From positions 62,001 to 126,000 of the forward strand of contig CAWIJO010000019.1 in NCBI GenBank assembly GCA_963836355.1: a DNA stretch of 64,000 nt, read 5' to 3'. The first letter of the stretch is position 1, and each line of letters begins with the position of its first letter. The notes under the pieces are model-generated. The model did not search any database. It was not told the origin of the DNA and saw only the letters and a program-made list of their open reading frames with translations. Shown here in pieces: positions 1-8,805 of this stretch. A program made the translations under genes and the position numbers. This stretch comes from Palsa-506 sp963836355 (lineage in GTDB: Bacteria > Actinomycetota > Actinomycetes > Streptosporangiales > Streptosporangiaceae).

Positions 1-1
1 C

Positions 2-88
2 GACGTCCCCGGGCTCACCAAGGGCCTGCAGACCATCACCGACAAGATCGCCAACGACCCGTCGGTGAAGAAGCAGAAGGTCACGTGA
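2..88 (+). CDS. Sugar ABC transporter substrate-binding protein, C-terminal end (partial)
   Basis: Only the last 28 codons are in the window. The stop overlaps the GTG start of the next permease gene in a GTGA motif, the usual arrangement for binding protein followed by the first permease of a CUT1 sugar transporter. The identity comes from this position; the visible peptide, ending in a lysine-rich tail, is not diagnostic. The downstream ROK kinase and N-acetylglucosamine-6-phosphate deacetylase suggest an amino sugar or chito-oligosaccharide ligand, as in NgcE or DasA of Streptomyces. That substrate is inference. Confidence 0.6.
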   Translation, partial: DVPGLTKGLQTITDKIANDPSVKKQKVT

Positions 89-1146
89 CCAGCACCACGA
101 CCAGCGTGACGCCGGCCGCCAGCGGCCGGCCTCGGCCGGCCGTCCGGCAGCGCCGGATGGCGGGCCGAGGCCGGCGGAGCTTCATAGCGGTGTTCCTCGG
201 CCTGCCGCTGGCGATCTACCTCATCTTCGTGATCTACCCGTTCGGCCAGGCCCTGTACTACTCAATGACCGACTGGAGCGGCTTCACGCCGGAGTACAAC
301 TTCGTCGGGCTGGACAACTTCACGAAGCTGTTCCACGACGACATCTTCATGCGCGCGCTGGGCAACAACGTGGAGCTGGCGATCGTGGTTCCGTTGGTGA
401 CCATTGTGCTGGCGCTCGTCATCGCGATGGCCGTCACCGTGAACGGGCCCACCAGGGGCAGCATCCGCGGGATCAGCGGCTCCGGGTTCTACCGGGTCGT
501 GTCGTTCTTCCCGTACACCGTCCCGGCCATCGTCATCGGCCTCATCTGGGCGCAGGTGTACGACCCTTCGGCCGGCATCCTCAACGCCTTCCTCACCAAG
601 ATCGGCCTCAGCAGGTTCGAGAACTTCGCCTGGCTCGGCGAAATACGTACGGCGATGCCGGCGTCCATGTTCGTGATCATCTGGAGCTTCGTCGGCTTCT
701 ACACGGTGCTGTTCGTCGCGGCCATCAAAGGCATCCCGGCGGAGATCTACGAGGCCGCGCGCATGGACGGCGCCGGCCGGTTCCGCACGGCCATCAGGAT
801 CACGCTCCCGCTCCTCCGGGACACCGTGCAGACGGCGTACATCTATCTCGGGATCCTCGCCCTCGACGCCTTCGTCTACATGCAGGCGCTGAACCCGAAC
901 GGCGGCCCCAACAACACCACGCTGACGATGAGCCAGGATCTTTTCAACACGGCGTTCAGGAAAGGCCAGTTCGGCTACGCCACCGCGATGGGTGTCGTGC
1001 TCGCGGTCGTGACGCTGCTGCTCGCCGCGATCGTGTTCGCGATCAACCGTCTCGCCGGAGGCGGCGAGAGGAGGCGCGCCGATGACTGCCGTCGCCACCC
1101 GCGAGCGCATCGTCACCGGGAACCGCAAGGTACGGACGGGCGGTGA
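85..1146 (+). CDS. CUT1 sugar ABC transporter permease, MalF/NgcF-like
   Basis: A 353-residue inner-membrane permease with about six hydrophobic segments; the first begins near residue 36 after a basic cytoplasmic N-terminus. The EAA loop that docks on the ATPase is at about residues 219-243 (EIYEAARMDGAG then a TLPLL end), placing it in the binding-protein-dependent permease family. The GTG start overlaps the binding-protein stop by 4 nt and the 3' end overlaps the next permease by 65 nt, so the genes are translationally coupled. The Arg-rich last 25 residues lie within that overlap. The sequence feels closest to N-acetylglucosamine permeases of the NgcF type, a family-level impression. No ATPase gene is present; actinobacteria often use a shared MsiK ATPase encoded elsewhere. 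Confidence 0.9.
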   Translation: MTSTTTSVTPAASGRPRPAVRQRRMAGRGRRSFIAVFLGLPLAIYLIFVIYPFGQALYYSMTDWSGFTPEYNFVGLDNFTKLFHDDIFMRALGNNVELAIVVPLVTIVLALVIAMAVTVNGPTRGSIRGISGSGFYRVVSFFPYTVPAIVIGLIWAQVYDPSAGILNAFLTKIGLSRFENFAWLGEIRTAMPASMFVIIWSFVGFYTVLFVAAIKGIPAEIYEAARMDGAGRFRTAIRITLPLLRDTVQTAYIYLGILALDAFVYMQALNPNGGPNNTTLTMSQDLFNTAFRKGQFGYATAMGVVLAVVTLLLAAIVFAINRLAGGGERRRADDCRRHPRAHRHREPQGTDGR

Positions 1147-1966
1147 CAAGGCCGTTGAGGCCACCTCGCACGTGCTCCTGGCCATCTGGACGATCATCGT
1201 CATCGTCCCGTTCCTGTGGGTCGTGCTGTCGTCGTTCAAGACGACCAAGGAGATCCTGGCCTCGCCGTTCTCACTGCCGGCGCACTGGCAATTCGACAAC
1301 TACGCCCATGCGTGGACCGACGCCGGGATCCGCCAGTTCTTCCTGAACACGGTCATCGTGGTGAGTGTCGCCCTCGTACTCGTCATGCTGCTGGGAGCGA
1401 TGTGCGCCTACGTGCTCGCGCGGTTCACGTTCCCCGGGTCACGGTTTATTTACTACCTGATGCTCGCGGGGCTGACCTTCCCGATCTTCCTTGCGATCGT
1501 GCCGCTATTCTTCATCCTGAAGAACATCGGGCTGATCAACACCCTGCCCGGGCTGATCATGGTGTACGTCGCGTTCGCCCTCCCGTTCACGGTGTTCTTC
1601 CTCTACGCGTTCTTCAGGACCCTGCCGGACGACGTGTACGAGGCGGCGCTGATTGACGGCGCCGGGGAGTGGAAAACCTTCTTCCGGATCATGCTGCCGA
1701 TGGCGCGGCCCGGCATGGCCGCCGTCGCGATCTTCAACTTCCTCGGGCTGTGGAACCAGTTCCTGCTGCCGGTGGCGCTGAACACCGACCAGAGCAAATA
1801 TGTGCTGACCCAGGGGATGGCGTCGTTCGCCTCGCAGGCCGGCTACGCGGTCGACTTCGGGGCGCTCTTCGCCGCGGTCGTCATCACGGTCATGCCGGTG
1901 CTGATCGTGTACGTGATCTTCCAGCGGCGGCTGGAGGGGTCAGTGTCCCGGGGGACGTTCCGCTGA
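1082..1966 (+). CDS. CUT1 sugar ABC transporter permease, MalG/NgcG-like
   Basis: A 294-residue partner permease with six predicted membrane segments; the first is at about residues 28-50. The EAA motif is at residues 184-207 (DVYEAALIDGAGEW, then RIMLPM), as expected for the MalG subunit. It starts at an ATG inside the end of the upstream permease gene. Together with the binding protein it forms the membrane part of a carbohydrate importer. Its last 27 nt overlap the convergent DUF5107 gene on the other strand. Substrate is inferred as an amino sugar from the neighbouring nagA-like and ROK kinase genes. Confidence 0.9.
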   Translation: MTAVATRERIVTGNRKVRTGGDKAVEATSHVLLAIWTIIVIVPFLWVVLSSFKTTKEILASPFSLPAHWQFDNYAHAWTDAGIRQFFLNTVIVVSVALVLVMLLGAMCAYVLARFTFPGSRFIYYLMLAGLTFPIFLAIVPLFFILKNIGLINTLPGLIMVYVAFALPFTVFFLYAFFRTLPDDVYEAALIDGAGEWKTFFRIMLPMARPGMAAVAIFNFLGLWNQFLLPVALNTDQSKYVLTQGMASFASQAGYAVDFGALFAAVVITVMPVLIVYVIFQRRLEGSVSRGTFR

Positions 1967-3883
1967 CGTCATCCGGAAGTCGAGATGCGCGGGGAGTGCG
2001 GCGCCCGGATGCAGCGCGTCCCAGACCTCACCGAGGATCGTGTCTCCCTCGGCGAGGTCTGGGACGGCCAGCGACTCCATGATCCCGGCGGCACGCTCGC
2101 GCTCCCCCTCGGCCAGCCGCGCCCGGGCCTCAAACAGCCGGGTCCGGCCGTGTTCGCGCATCGCAGGGTCCAGGGCCGCGATGGCGTCCAGGCAGTCACC
2201 CGGCCGTCCGGCGGCGAGCAGCCGCTCGAGGTGCTCCACGGTCAGCCCGCGGCAGTCCGGCCGGAGCCGCCGCGCCCGCGCGTACAGGTCGCACGCGCGA
2301 TCATCATCGGCCAGCAGCGCCAGCCCTCGCAGCGCCCACGAGTTCTCGCGGGCGGCCAGGCTCGCGTCGTACTGCTCGGCGGCGCGGCCTGGCTCGCCCC
2401 GCAGGTGGGCGTTCACCGCGCGGGCCAGGTGCACCCACTCGGAGTCCGGCGCCTCCTCGAGGACGGCGCGCCAGCGGTCGGAGACCGGGGGCACCGGCAG
2501 CAGGCGGGCCGATTTCGCGAGTCCCTTGCTGTCATCGTCGAGCAGGTGGCGTGCCGGGAGGCTGTCGTCGTCGACCGGTGGGAACGGCAGGGCCCGGGTC
2601 GGTACGGCCTCCGGACCGGCCCGGAGCCTGAGCTCGGCATGACCCCAGCCGGACCCGGTGCTCACCTGCTCGGCGACCGCGGCATCGGCCACCTCTGTGA
2701 GCCAGCGCTCGTGGATGGCCTCGAGGTGATCGGGGTCCGTCGCCTCATGCACGGCTGCCTGCGCGGCCGCGCACGCCTCGGCATATCCGCCCGCCACTGC
2801 TCCCGGGTCCAGGTCGACGCCACCGAATGCCTCGGTCCACGACACGCTCGCCCCACCGGCCAGCCGGTCATGCTCGAGCTGCGTCGGGCACCATCCCGCC
2901 TGGATCTCGGCGTACCTCGCGCCCGGACCGCAGAGCCACTCCTGCCACCGCGAGCCGGCCGGACCGCTCCCCCACAGGAACAGCTTCCGGCCCCGCAGCC
3001 CGCGCGTCGACGTCTGGGCGAAGCCACCGCCGTCGGGCTCGACGGACACGATATGCCGACCACGCTGCCCCTGCAGGTCGTAGAAGTAGTCGGCGGGGGA
3101 CCTGGAGGCCATCGGGTGGCTGATGTCGACGTCCGCGCGATCCGGGTACGGGACAGGCACCCGGATCAGGGCGCCGGTGTACTCGGTGCGCCAGGCGGCG
3201 TCCGCCGTGGTCAGCACGCGGGTCCCTGGCGATTCGGGCACCGCGATGTTGGTCCAGTAGTAGAGCGGCTTCTCCTCCGGGTCCGGGTTGATCACCCGGG
3301 TCGAGGCGTACAACCGGTCCGACCCTGGGAGCAGGGAAAGGTCGACCTGCAGCACCAGGTCACGGGTCCGCTCCCACTCCCACAGCCGCAGCACGTCACC
3401 GTCCGGACCAGCAACCACTGCGGCGTGCATCGGCCGGCACGACAGCGTCGTGTGGCCGGTCGAGCCGAGGTTCCACTCGATGCCCCCGGCGAACCAGGCA
3501 TCGGTCAGCCCGAAGTTCGCGAAATGCAGCACCGGATTGCGGAACAGCAGCTCACGCCCACGGGCGTCGTCGTGCAACGACCAGACCCGGCCGCCGAGCG
3601 TCGGTAGCACGGTCACGCGCAGCACCCCGTTTTCGAGCACGTACGCCGGGAGCTCGACCTCGCGCAGCGACCGGTCGTAGTCCTCCTGCAGGGGGTACGG
3701 GAGAGGGCTCTCTAGCCTGCCGTAGGCAACCCGCTCGAGCATGTCCGGCGTGGCACCCGGGCCGACGTCGGGGTAGAGCAGCTCGCGCAGCCGGGTGAAC
3801 CGGGGCAACGGGCTCGCGGGACCGAGGGTCGCCGCCGGCACGGTCAAGGCGGTGCGGCGTACCGTCGCCGCCGAGGAAGGCAT
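1940..3883 (-). CDS. DUF5107 / TPR domain protein
   Basis: A 647-residue soluble protein. Residues about 30-330 match my recollection of DUF5107, a galactose-mutarotase-like beta-sandwich rich in Trp and aromatic residues (stretches such as LPTLGGRVWSLHD and AGGIEWNLGSTGH). The C-terminal third has alanine-rich helical repeats resembling TPR units. Such proteins are commonly encoded next to sugar ABC transporters and are thought to bind or process carbohydrates; the reaction is unknown. The start at 3883 was chosen because residues upstream of it are Cys/Arg-rich read-through with no coding character. It begins 14 nt after the TOBE-like remnant on the same strand. Confidence 0.75.
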   Translation of the reverse strand: MPSSAATVRRTALTVPAATLGPASPLPRFTRLRELLYPDVGPGATPDMLERVAYGRLESPLPYPLQEDYDRSLREVELPAYVLENGVLRVTVLPTLGGRVWSLHDDARGRELLFRNPVLHFANFGLTDAWFAGGIEWNLGSTGHTTLSCRPMHAAVVAGPDGDVLRLWEWERTRDLVLQVDLSLLPGSDRLYASTRVINPDPEEKPLYYWTNIAVPESPGTRVLTTADAAWRTEYTGALIRVPVPYPDRADVDISHPMASRSPADYFYDLQGQRGRHIVSVEPDGGGFAQTSTRGLRGRKLFLWGSGPAGSRWQEWLCGPGARYAEIQAGWCPTQLEHDRLAGGASVSWTEAFGGVDLDPGAVAGGYAEACAAAQAAVHEATDPDHLEAIHERWLTEVADAAVAEQVSTGSGWGHAELRLRAGPEAVPTRALPFPPVDDDSLPARHLLDDDSKGLAKSARLLPVPPVSDRWRAVLEEAPDSEWVHLARAVNAHLRGEPGRAAEQYDASLAARENSWALRGLALLADDDRACDLYARARRLRPDCRGLTVEHLERLLAAGRPGDCLDAIAALDPAMREHGRTRLFEARARLAEGERERAAGIMESLAVPDLAEGDTILGEVWDALHPGAALPAHLDFRMTSAERPPGH

Positions 3884-3896
3884 GGAGACCACGGCG

Positions 3897-4019
3897 TCAG
3901 TCCAGCCGCTCGCCCGTAGTCGGCGAGAACACGTGCACCTGGGCATGGTGGGTGCGCAGCATGATCCGCTCGCTGCCGAGCTCCTCAACCACGTCCGCCG
4001 TCACGACGCTGGTCTGCAT
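3897..4019 (-). pseudogene. TOBE-domain scrap of an MsiK/UgpC-type sugar ABC ATPase
   Basis: A 40-codon open frame whose first half contains VVEELGSER and whose end reads VHVFSPTTGERLD. These match two separate parts of the C-terminal TOBE domain of MsiK/MalK/UgpC ATPases: the opening strand with its LGSE signature and the closing HLFDPETGERL-like tail. About 35 residues that should lie between them are absent, and the whole nucleotide-binding domain is missing. I read it as what remains of an ATPase gene. It has an ATG and a GGAG eight bases upstream, so a 40-residue peptide could be made. Homology is from motif memory and is moderate. Confidence 0.5.
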
Positions 4020-4170
4020 CTCTGATTCTCCGCTCTCGCGCCGTATCACCGCGTGTTTCGGTTCAGTGCTCGGCCCATGCCGGCGCACCGTGCCGCAGCC
4101 CGCCGCGTTGGAGGTGGCGTCGTAACGCAGCCGAACCAATGTCGACCATCGTTGATTGAGAGTGATCATT

Positions 4171-4189
4171 TTGTCAAAAATATTGACAA
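4171..4189. promoter_or_regulatory. Perfect inverted repeat, probable operator of the amino-sugar genes
   Basis: TTGTCAA and TTGACAA form a perfect 7-bp inverted repeat around AAATA in unusually AT-rich DNA. The flanks extend it imperfectly (GTGAT upstream, ATCAC downstream). TTGACA at 4183-4188 could also serve as a -35 box. It lies 29 nt upstream of the SIS-remnant start, so it probably controlled the SIS-ROK-nagA operon. It does not resemble the DasR site (AGTGGTCTAGACCACT-like) known from Streptomyces amino-sugar regulons. Confidence 0.55.
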
Positions 4190-4217
4190 GATCAATCACC
4201 GGTCGCATTCTTGCGCT

Positions 4218-4492
4218 GTGCAGACGCGAACGGACACTCCTGTTCTCGACCACTCGAGCCAGCTCGCCGTCGAGGTGGCCACCCGACCGGACAACTGGAT
4301 CGACGCCGAGCGCGTCGCGCGCGAGAACGCTGACCTGCTACGCAATCCGGCGCCACCCTGCTGAGCTCCGACCGCGACCCGCTCGCCGAACTGGTCCGCG
4401 TGCCCAAGCTGTGCCTGCTCCGGGCCGCCGACAAGGGGCTGGACCCCGACCAGCCGCGGAGCCTGGCCCGGTCCATCATCCTGGACTCGTGA
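4218..4492 (+). pseudogene. SIS-domain sugar isomerase/deaminase, internal deletion
   Basis: The reading frame from GTG 4218 encodes a start typical of AgaS/GlmS-like SIS proteins (LAVEVATRPDNWIDAER) and runs to about 4360. From 4361 a different frame encodes a typical SIS C-terminus (DPLAELVRVPKL, GLDPDQPRSLARSII) ending at TGA 4490-4492. About 250 central residues, including both sugar-binding SIS cores, are gone. The stop overlaps the ROK kinase GTG start in a GTGA motif, so the intact gene was coupled to the kinase. An amino-sugar phosphate isomerase or deaminase would have supplied the last step of this pathway. Confidence 0.7.
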
Positions 4493-5400
4493 ACGACGAC
4501 GACGGGCTCGCACTCGCCCTCGACGTCGGCGGCACGACCATCAAGGCGGAACTGGTCGACCGCGCGGGGACCGTGGTGGCTTCCGAGCAACGGCCCACAC
4601 CACAGGGGCACCGCGCACGCGACGCGGTCGCCGAGGTCGGCCGCGCCCTGCTCGCGCAGCGGCCCGACGCGCCCGTGGTCGGCGCAGGCGTCGTCGTCCC
4701 GGGCCTCGTCGACCGCGAGGCCGGCATCGCGACGTACAGCGCCAACCTCGGGTGGCGCCACCTCGAGCTCGTCCGGTCACTCGGCGCCGAGTGGCGGCTG
4801 CCGGTTCGGATCGCCAACGACGTCGCCTCCGGCGGTGTGGCCGAGCACAGGCTCGGCGCGGGTGTCGGCACGCAGGACCTGGTATTCGTGCCCATCGGCA
4901 CCGGGATCGCCGCTTCGATCGTTTCCGGGGGGCACCTGGTGACCGGGCACCGCGGCGAGACCGCGGAGATCGGACACCTGGCCGTCCGGACCGGAGTCCG
5001 GTGCGCGTGCGGCCGTGACGGGTGCCTCGAAGCCATCGCGTCCGCGGCGGCGATCGCCCGCCGCTACACCGGCCTGAGCGGAAGCCACGGCACCGGCGCC
5101 CACGACGTCGCCGCCCGGCTGAGCACGGACGCCGTCGCGCGGCAGGTCTGGGCTGACGCGGTGGAAGCGCTCGCGGACGCGCTCGCGATCGTCTCGCTGC
5201 TCGTCGGCCCGGCCCTGGTGGTGATCGGCGGCGGGCTCAGCCGGGCCGGCGCCGGGCTGCTGGACCCGCTGCGGACCGCGCTCCGCGAGCGGACCCCTAT
5301 CGTGCACCCCGCCGACGTGGCCGCGTCGGCCCTCGGCGACCGGGGCGGCGTGATCGGTGCCGCGCTCCTGGCCCGCGACGGATGGGCCGCCGAGTCATGA
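4489..5400 (+). CDS. ROK-family sugar kinase (N-acetylglucosamine kinase-like)
   Basis: A 303-residue cytoplasmic kinase. The phosphate-binding DVGGTTIKAEL motif is near residue 12, the catalytic aspartate lies in IANDV near residue 107, and the ROK zinc signature runs from GHLAVRTG to CACGRDGCLEAIAS around residues 165-180 with all three cysteines. There is no N-terminal winged helix, so this is a kinase, not a ROK repressor. The GTG start overlaps the SIS remnant stop. Its own stop overlaps the ATG of the deacetylase gene. It probably phosphorylates N-acetylglucosamine or a related hexosamine on C6; the substrate is inferred from nagA. Confidence 0.88.
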   Translation: MNDDDGLALALDVGGTTIKAELVDRAGTVVASEQRPTPQGHRARDAVAEVGRALLAQRPDAPVVGAGVVVPGLVDREAGIATYSANLGWRHLELVRSLGAEWRLPVRIANDVASGGVAEHRLGAGVGTQDLVFVPIGTGIAASIVSGGHLVTGHRGETAEIGHLAVRTGVRCACGRDGCLEAIASAAAIARRYTGLSGSHGTGAHDVAARLSTDAVARQVWADAVEALADALAIVSLLVGPALVVIGGGLSRAGAGLLDPLRTALRERTPIVHPADVAASALGDRGGVIGAALLARDGWAAES

Positions 5401-6560
5401 CCGCGCTGGCGCTGGCCGGGCGGCTCGTGACGACCGCCGGGATCCTGGACGAGGGCGTGCTCGAGGTCCGCCCGGACGGCACGATCGGGTACGTTGGGCC
5501 GGCGTCCGGCTGGCCGGGCCCGGTCCCCGAGCCGGCCGGCACGGTCGCGCCCGGGTACGTCGACATCCACTGCCACGGCGGCGGAAACCACACCGTCACC
5601 TCGGGTGACCCAGCCGAGGTCGCTGCGGTCGCCGCGCACCACCTGTCCCGCGGCACCACCACGATGCTGGCCAGCCTGGTGAGCGCGCCGGCCGCCGAAC
5701 TCGTCGCCGCGATCACGGCAATCGCCTCGGTCGCGGCGACCGGGTCAACGGTCGTCGGGTGCCACGTCGAAGGGCCCTTCCTGGACCCGGCGCACCGGGG
5801 CGCACAGGACCCCGCTCACCTGCGCCTGCCCGGGCCCGACGAGCTCGCCGCCTGGCTGGCGGCCGGCGTCGGCGACGCCGGCCGCCCGGCGGTCAGGATG
5901 GTGACGCTCGCCCCCGAGCTGCCCGGTGCGGCCGCCGCCGCCGAGCTGCTCGAGCGGTGCGAGGTCGTGGTGGGCCTGGGCCATACCGGCGCCGACGCAC
6001 GCGGCTTCGGCGAGGCGCTGCGGTCCCTGCGCAGGCCCCTGGTCACCCATCTGTTCAACGGCATGGAGCCCCTGCACCACCGCAAGCCGGGCCCGGTCGC
6101 CGCCTCCCTGGACGCGCTGGCCCGCGGGGCGACGCACGTGGAGATCATCGCGGACGGCGTGCACCTCGCCGACGAGACGGTGCACCTGGTGTTCGCGGTG
6201 GACCCCGGGCGGCACGTCGTACTCGTCAGCGACGCGATGGCGGCCGCCGGGATGCCGGACGGCGACTTCGAGCTCGGGTCGATGCGGGTGCGGGTCGCGG
6301 ACGGCCGGGCGTGGACGCGCACCGAGCCGCCGGCGCTCGCGGGAGGCACTTCGCACGCCGCCGACCTGGTCCGCCGCTGCGTGGTGCAGGCCGGCGTCGA
6401 TCCCGTCGCCGCGGTGGCCGCGGCCACCTCCACACCCGCCGCCCTGCTCGGCCTGGACGACCGCGGCAGCCTAGCGACCGGTCTGCGCGCCGACCTCGTG
6501 GTACTCGACCGCGACTGGCGGGTCCGCCGGGTGATGTGCGGGGGCGGCTGGGTCCGATAA
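5397..6560 (+). CDS. nagA: N-acetylglucosamine-6-phosphate deacetylase
   Basis: A 387-residue amidohydrolase that converts GlcNAc-6-phosphate to glucosamine-6-phosphate and acetate. Metal and substrate motifs are in order: HCHGGG near residue 57, HVEGPF near 122, LGHTGA near 194, HLFNGMEPLHH near 217 and VLVSDAM near 275 with the catalytic Asp. I chose ATG 5397 over 5382 because its ATGA overlaps the ROK kinase stop. With the kinase it forms an amino-sugar entry pathway, but the isomerase/deaminase step upstream is now a remnant, so flux must use a gene elsewhere. Confidence 0.92.
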   Translation: MTALALAGRLVTTAGILDEGVLEVRPDGTIGYVGPASGWPGPVPEPAGTVAPGYVDIHCHGGGNHTVTSGDPAEVAAVAAHHLSRGTTTMLASLVSAPAAELVAAITAIASVAATGSTVVGCHVEGPFLDPAHRGAQDPAHLRLPGPDELAAWLAAGVGDAGRPAVRMVTLAPELPGAAAAAELLERCEVVVGLGHTGADARGFGEALRSLRRPLVTHLFNGMEPLHHRKPGPVAASLDALARGATHVEIIADGVHLADETVHLVFAVDPGRHVVLVSDAMAAAGMPDGDFELGSMRVRVADGRAWTRTEPPALAGGTSHAADLVRRCVVQAGVDPVAAVAAATSTPAALLGLDDRGSLATGLRADLVVLDRDWRVRRVMCGGGWVR

Positions 6561-6633
6561 TCGTCAGGGTCAACCGCAACCCGGCCTACGACGTCACCTA
6601 CGAGGCTGCCTCCAACTCCATCGGCTCCGCTCG

Positions 6634-7391
6634 ATGAGCAGCGCCTGGTCATCCCACCCGACGCGCTATAGCGCCGCAGCAATCGATGGACGCCTCGTAA
6701 CCCCGGACACCGGCGAGCTGATCCGGGACGAGGAGCCCATCTTGCGCGCCCTGGACGTAATGCTGGGCGTGCTGAGGCTCTGCGGCCAACCCAGGGGAGC
6801 ATCTTCCTCGGCGAGCGGGAAATCACTCGCACGCGCCCCGATGTGATCACCGGATATGGTGTCGCGCGGACCTTCCAGAACATCCGCCTTTTCGGCGCGA
6901 TGACAGCCATCGAGAACGTGATGATCGGGCACCACGTACGGATGCGGGCGGGATTGTTCGGGTCGATCCTGCAGCCGCCCCGGGTCCGCCGCGAAGAGCG
7001 GGAAACGCACGCGCGTGCCCGCGAGCTCCTCGCGTACGTTGGCCTGCGCGAGACCGTCTTCAAGCGGCTCGCCTCGCAGCTGTCGTACGGGGACCAGCGT
7101 CGCGTGGAGATCGCACGGGCGCTGGCATCCGAGCCGAGAGTGCTGCTGCTCGACGAGCCGACCGCCTGCATGAACCCCCGCGAATCCCAGGCGCTGACGG
7201 AGTGCATGCGCAGGCTGCGAGACGAGCTGAAGCTGACGATTCTGCTCGTCGAGCACGACATGAAGGTCGTGATGGGCGTCTCCGAGCGCGTCACGGTGCT
7301 CGACTATGGCGAGAAGATCGCCGAGGGTAAGCCAGCCGAGGTCCGCACGGACCCGCGGGTTATCGAGGCATATCTCGGAAGGCAGGAGTAA
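6634..7391 (+). pseudogene. LivG-type ABC ATPase, Walker A region deleted
   Basis: The segment near 6730-6780 reads EPILRALDVMLG in one frame, like the start of LivG (branched-chain amino acid ABC ATPase). From about 6795 a second frame reads IFLGEREITRTRPDVITGYG, then an intact LivG-like tail with ARTFQNIRLF, a degenerate signature (LSYGDQRRVEIARAL for LSYGxQRRLEIARAL) and Walker B LLLDEPTACMNP. The roughly 45 residues holding the Walker A loop are missing, so ATP binding is impossible. The frame from GTG 6843 to 7391 (182 aa) is open. The stop overlaps the LivF relic start by one base, preserving the old operon order. Confidence 0.8.
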
Positions 7392-8097
7392 TGGCCCTGC
7401 TCGAGGTCTCAGACCTCCATACCCACTACGGCTCGATCGTGGCGCTGAAAGGTGTCTCGCTGACAGTCGATGCGGGCAAGGTGGTTACGCTGATCGGCTC
7501 CAACGTGGCCGGAAGGTCGACCACCTTGCGCTCGATCTCGGGCCTCACCCCGGCCAGCACAGGGAAGATCATGTTCGCCGGAGAGGACATCACGCGCGTG
7601 CCTGCGCACGACATAGTCATCCGCGGAATCGCGCTTGCGCCCGAGGGCCGCCACTGCTTCCCCAGGATGACCGTGCGTGAGAACCTGGACTTGGGCGCTC
7701 ACCGGCGGCGCGGCTCCGGGATCGCCGAGGACCTTGATCGGATCTACGAGCTGTTCCCTCGGCTCAAGGAGCGCGAGCGCCAGAAGGCCGGCACGATGTC
7801 TGGCGGTGAGCAGCAGGTGCTCGCGATTGGGCGTGCCCTGATGGCCCGGCCGAAGCTGCTGATGCTCGACGAGCCGTCGCTTGGGATCGCCCCGGTCCTA
7901 GTGCAACGGATCTACGAGACCATCGGCGAGATTAACCGCTCGGGGTCGCGATCCTCCTAGTCGAGCAGAACGCCAACTACGCGCTCGACGCCGCCCGCAG
8001 CGGCTACGTGCTGGAGACCGGGCGTGTGGTCCTGGCAAGTGATTCGGCGAGCCTTCGCAACGACCCCGAGGTCCAGAAGGCGTACGTGGGGACATGA
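7391..8097 (+). pseudogene. LivF-type ABC ATPase, frameshifted and Walker A mutated
   Basis: The frame from ATG 7391 encodes a LivF protein for 183 residues, then shifts at the G run 7942-7945 and stops at 7960. Adding one G restores the expected VAILLVEQNANYALDAARSG end and the true stop at 8095-8097. Walker A reads IGSNVAGRST where the family has IGxNGAGKST, so the phosphate-binding Lys is Arg and a Gly is Val. The signature MSGGEQQVLAIGRAL and Walker B LLMLDEPSLG survive. No LivK, LivH or LivM gene is present, so this is a relic of a dismantled transporter operon. Confidence 0.85.
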
Positions 8098-8354
8098 CCG
8101 GCTACGAAGCACAAGTCGTGATCACCGAGGCCGCGATCGGTGGCAAAGCGCTGTTGTTGCTGTTCGTGTGGCTGATCTCCGGGGCCGCAGCGTCGTGGAT
8201 GTCGGAGCGCAAGGGCTACGGCGATCGGGTTGGCTTGACGTTGGGCCTGGTGCTGTCAGCCATGGGGCTGCTGATCGTCTTGCTGCTACCCGGACGCCCC
8301 GGCTCGAAGTGGCGGGTGGACGGGTGGCTGCCGCGACGGCACCGCCCGCTTTGA
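8094..8354 (+). CDS. Small two-span membrane protein
   Basis: An 86-residue protein with two hydrophobic segments (about residues 16-32 and 47-66) separated by a basic loop (WMSERKGYGDR), and a basic C-terminus. Its ATG overlaps the LivF relic stop (ATGA), so it was the last gene of that operon. The open frame and coding-type base bias suggest it is real. I do not recognise a family, and it may no longer be expressed if the upstream genes are dead. Confidence 0.5.
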   Translation: MTGYEAQVVITEAAIGGKALLLLFVWLISGAAASWMSERKGYGDRVGLTLGLVLSAMGLLIVLLLPGRPGSKWRVDGWLPRRHRPL

Positions 8355-8805
8355 GCTCCGGGATCGCTGGTGCTTGGGTAATGAGCCATTCGACACCGAC
8401 GCGGAAGAGAAAGGAGCGCAGCCCGATGCTGGGATCGTTGCCGCGCCTGCGGTGAAACTCCACGTAGCGGGTCGTCACAACATCCAGGCCCGGATCGGCC
8501 CCGGCTTCGTACAGGCTAACGTTGCGGGCCCGGACCGATGGATGAGAATCGCGGCCGCGGCCGGCGCTCCAGCGCGTATCCACCTGGGTTGATCAGAGTC
8601 GGCATTGCCAGGCGCCCCGCATCGCTCCCGGCCGGCCGTCGTGTCGCGGCAAGAGATCCCCAGCCTGGCTGGGCTCAAGTCGGCGTGTGCAGGTGGCATG
8701 CCGAGGATGTGGAGATCATCTGGAAACCGGCCCTATGGCCGGGCGCCCCGCCAGCTACGGCCAGTTTTGCGTTTAAGAGGGCCTGTCTGGCTCAGAACCG
8801 GTGTC
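8355..8805. other. Intergenic stretch without a supported gene
   Basis: About 450 nt. Short open frames exist on both strands (for example plus 8374-8592), but none has a convincing ribosome site or recognisable protein. Given the relics on both sides it may be decayed coding DNA. Confidence 0.5.

Noticed and set aside
262..1299. Long minus-strand open frame across the permease genes
   Set aside because: It mirrors the permease coding frames, has Arg/Asp/His-rich shadow composition and no domain.
1985..3607. 540-codon plus-strand frame opposite the DUF5107 gene
   Set aside because: High-GC antisense open frame; the minus-strand product has clear domain sequence and this one does not.
8122..8583. 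Minus-strand frame with a protein-like segment at about 8380-8520
   Set aside because: Part looks plausible, but it overlaps the small membrane gene and I could not match it to a transposase or any other family.
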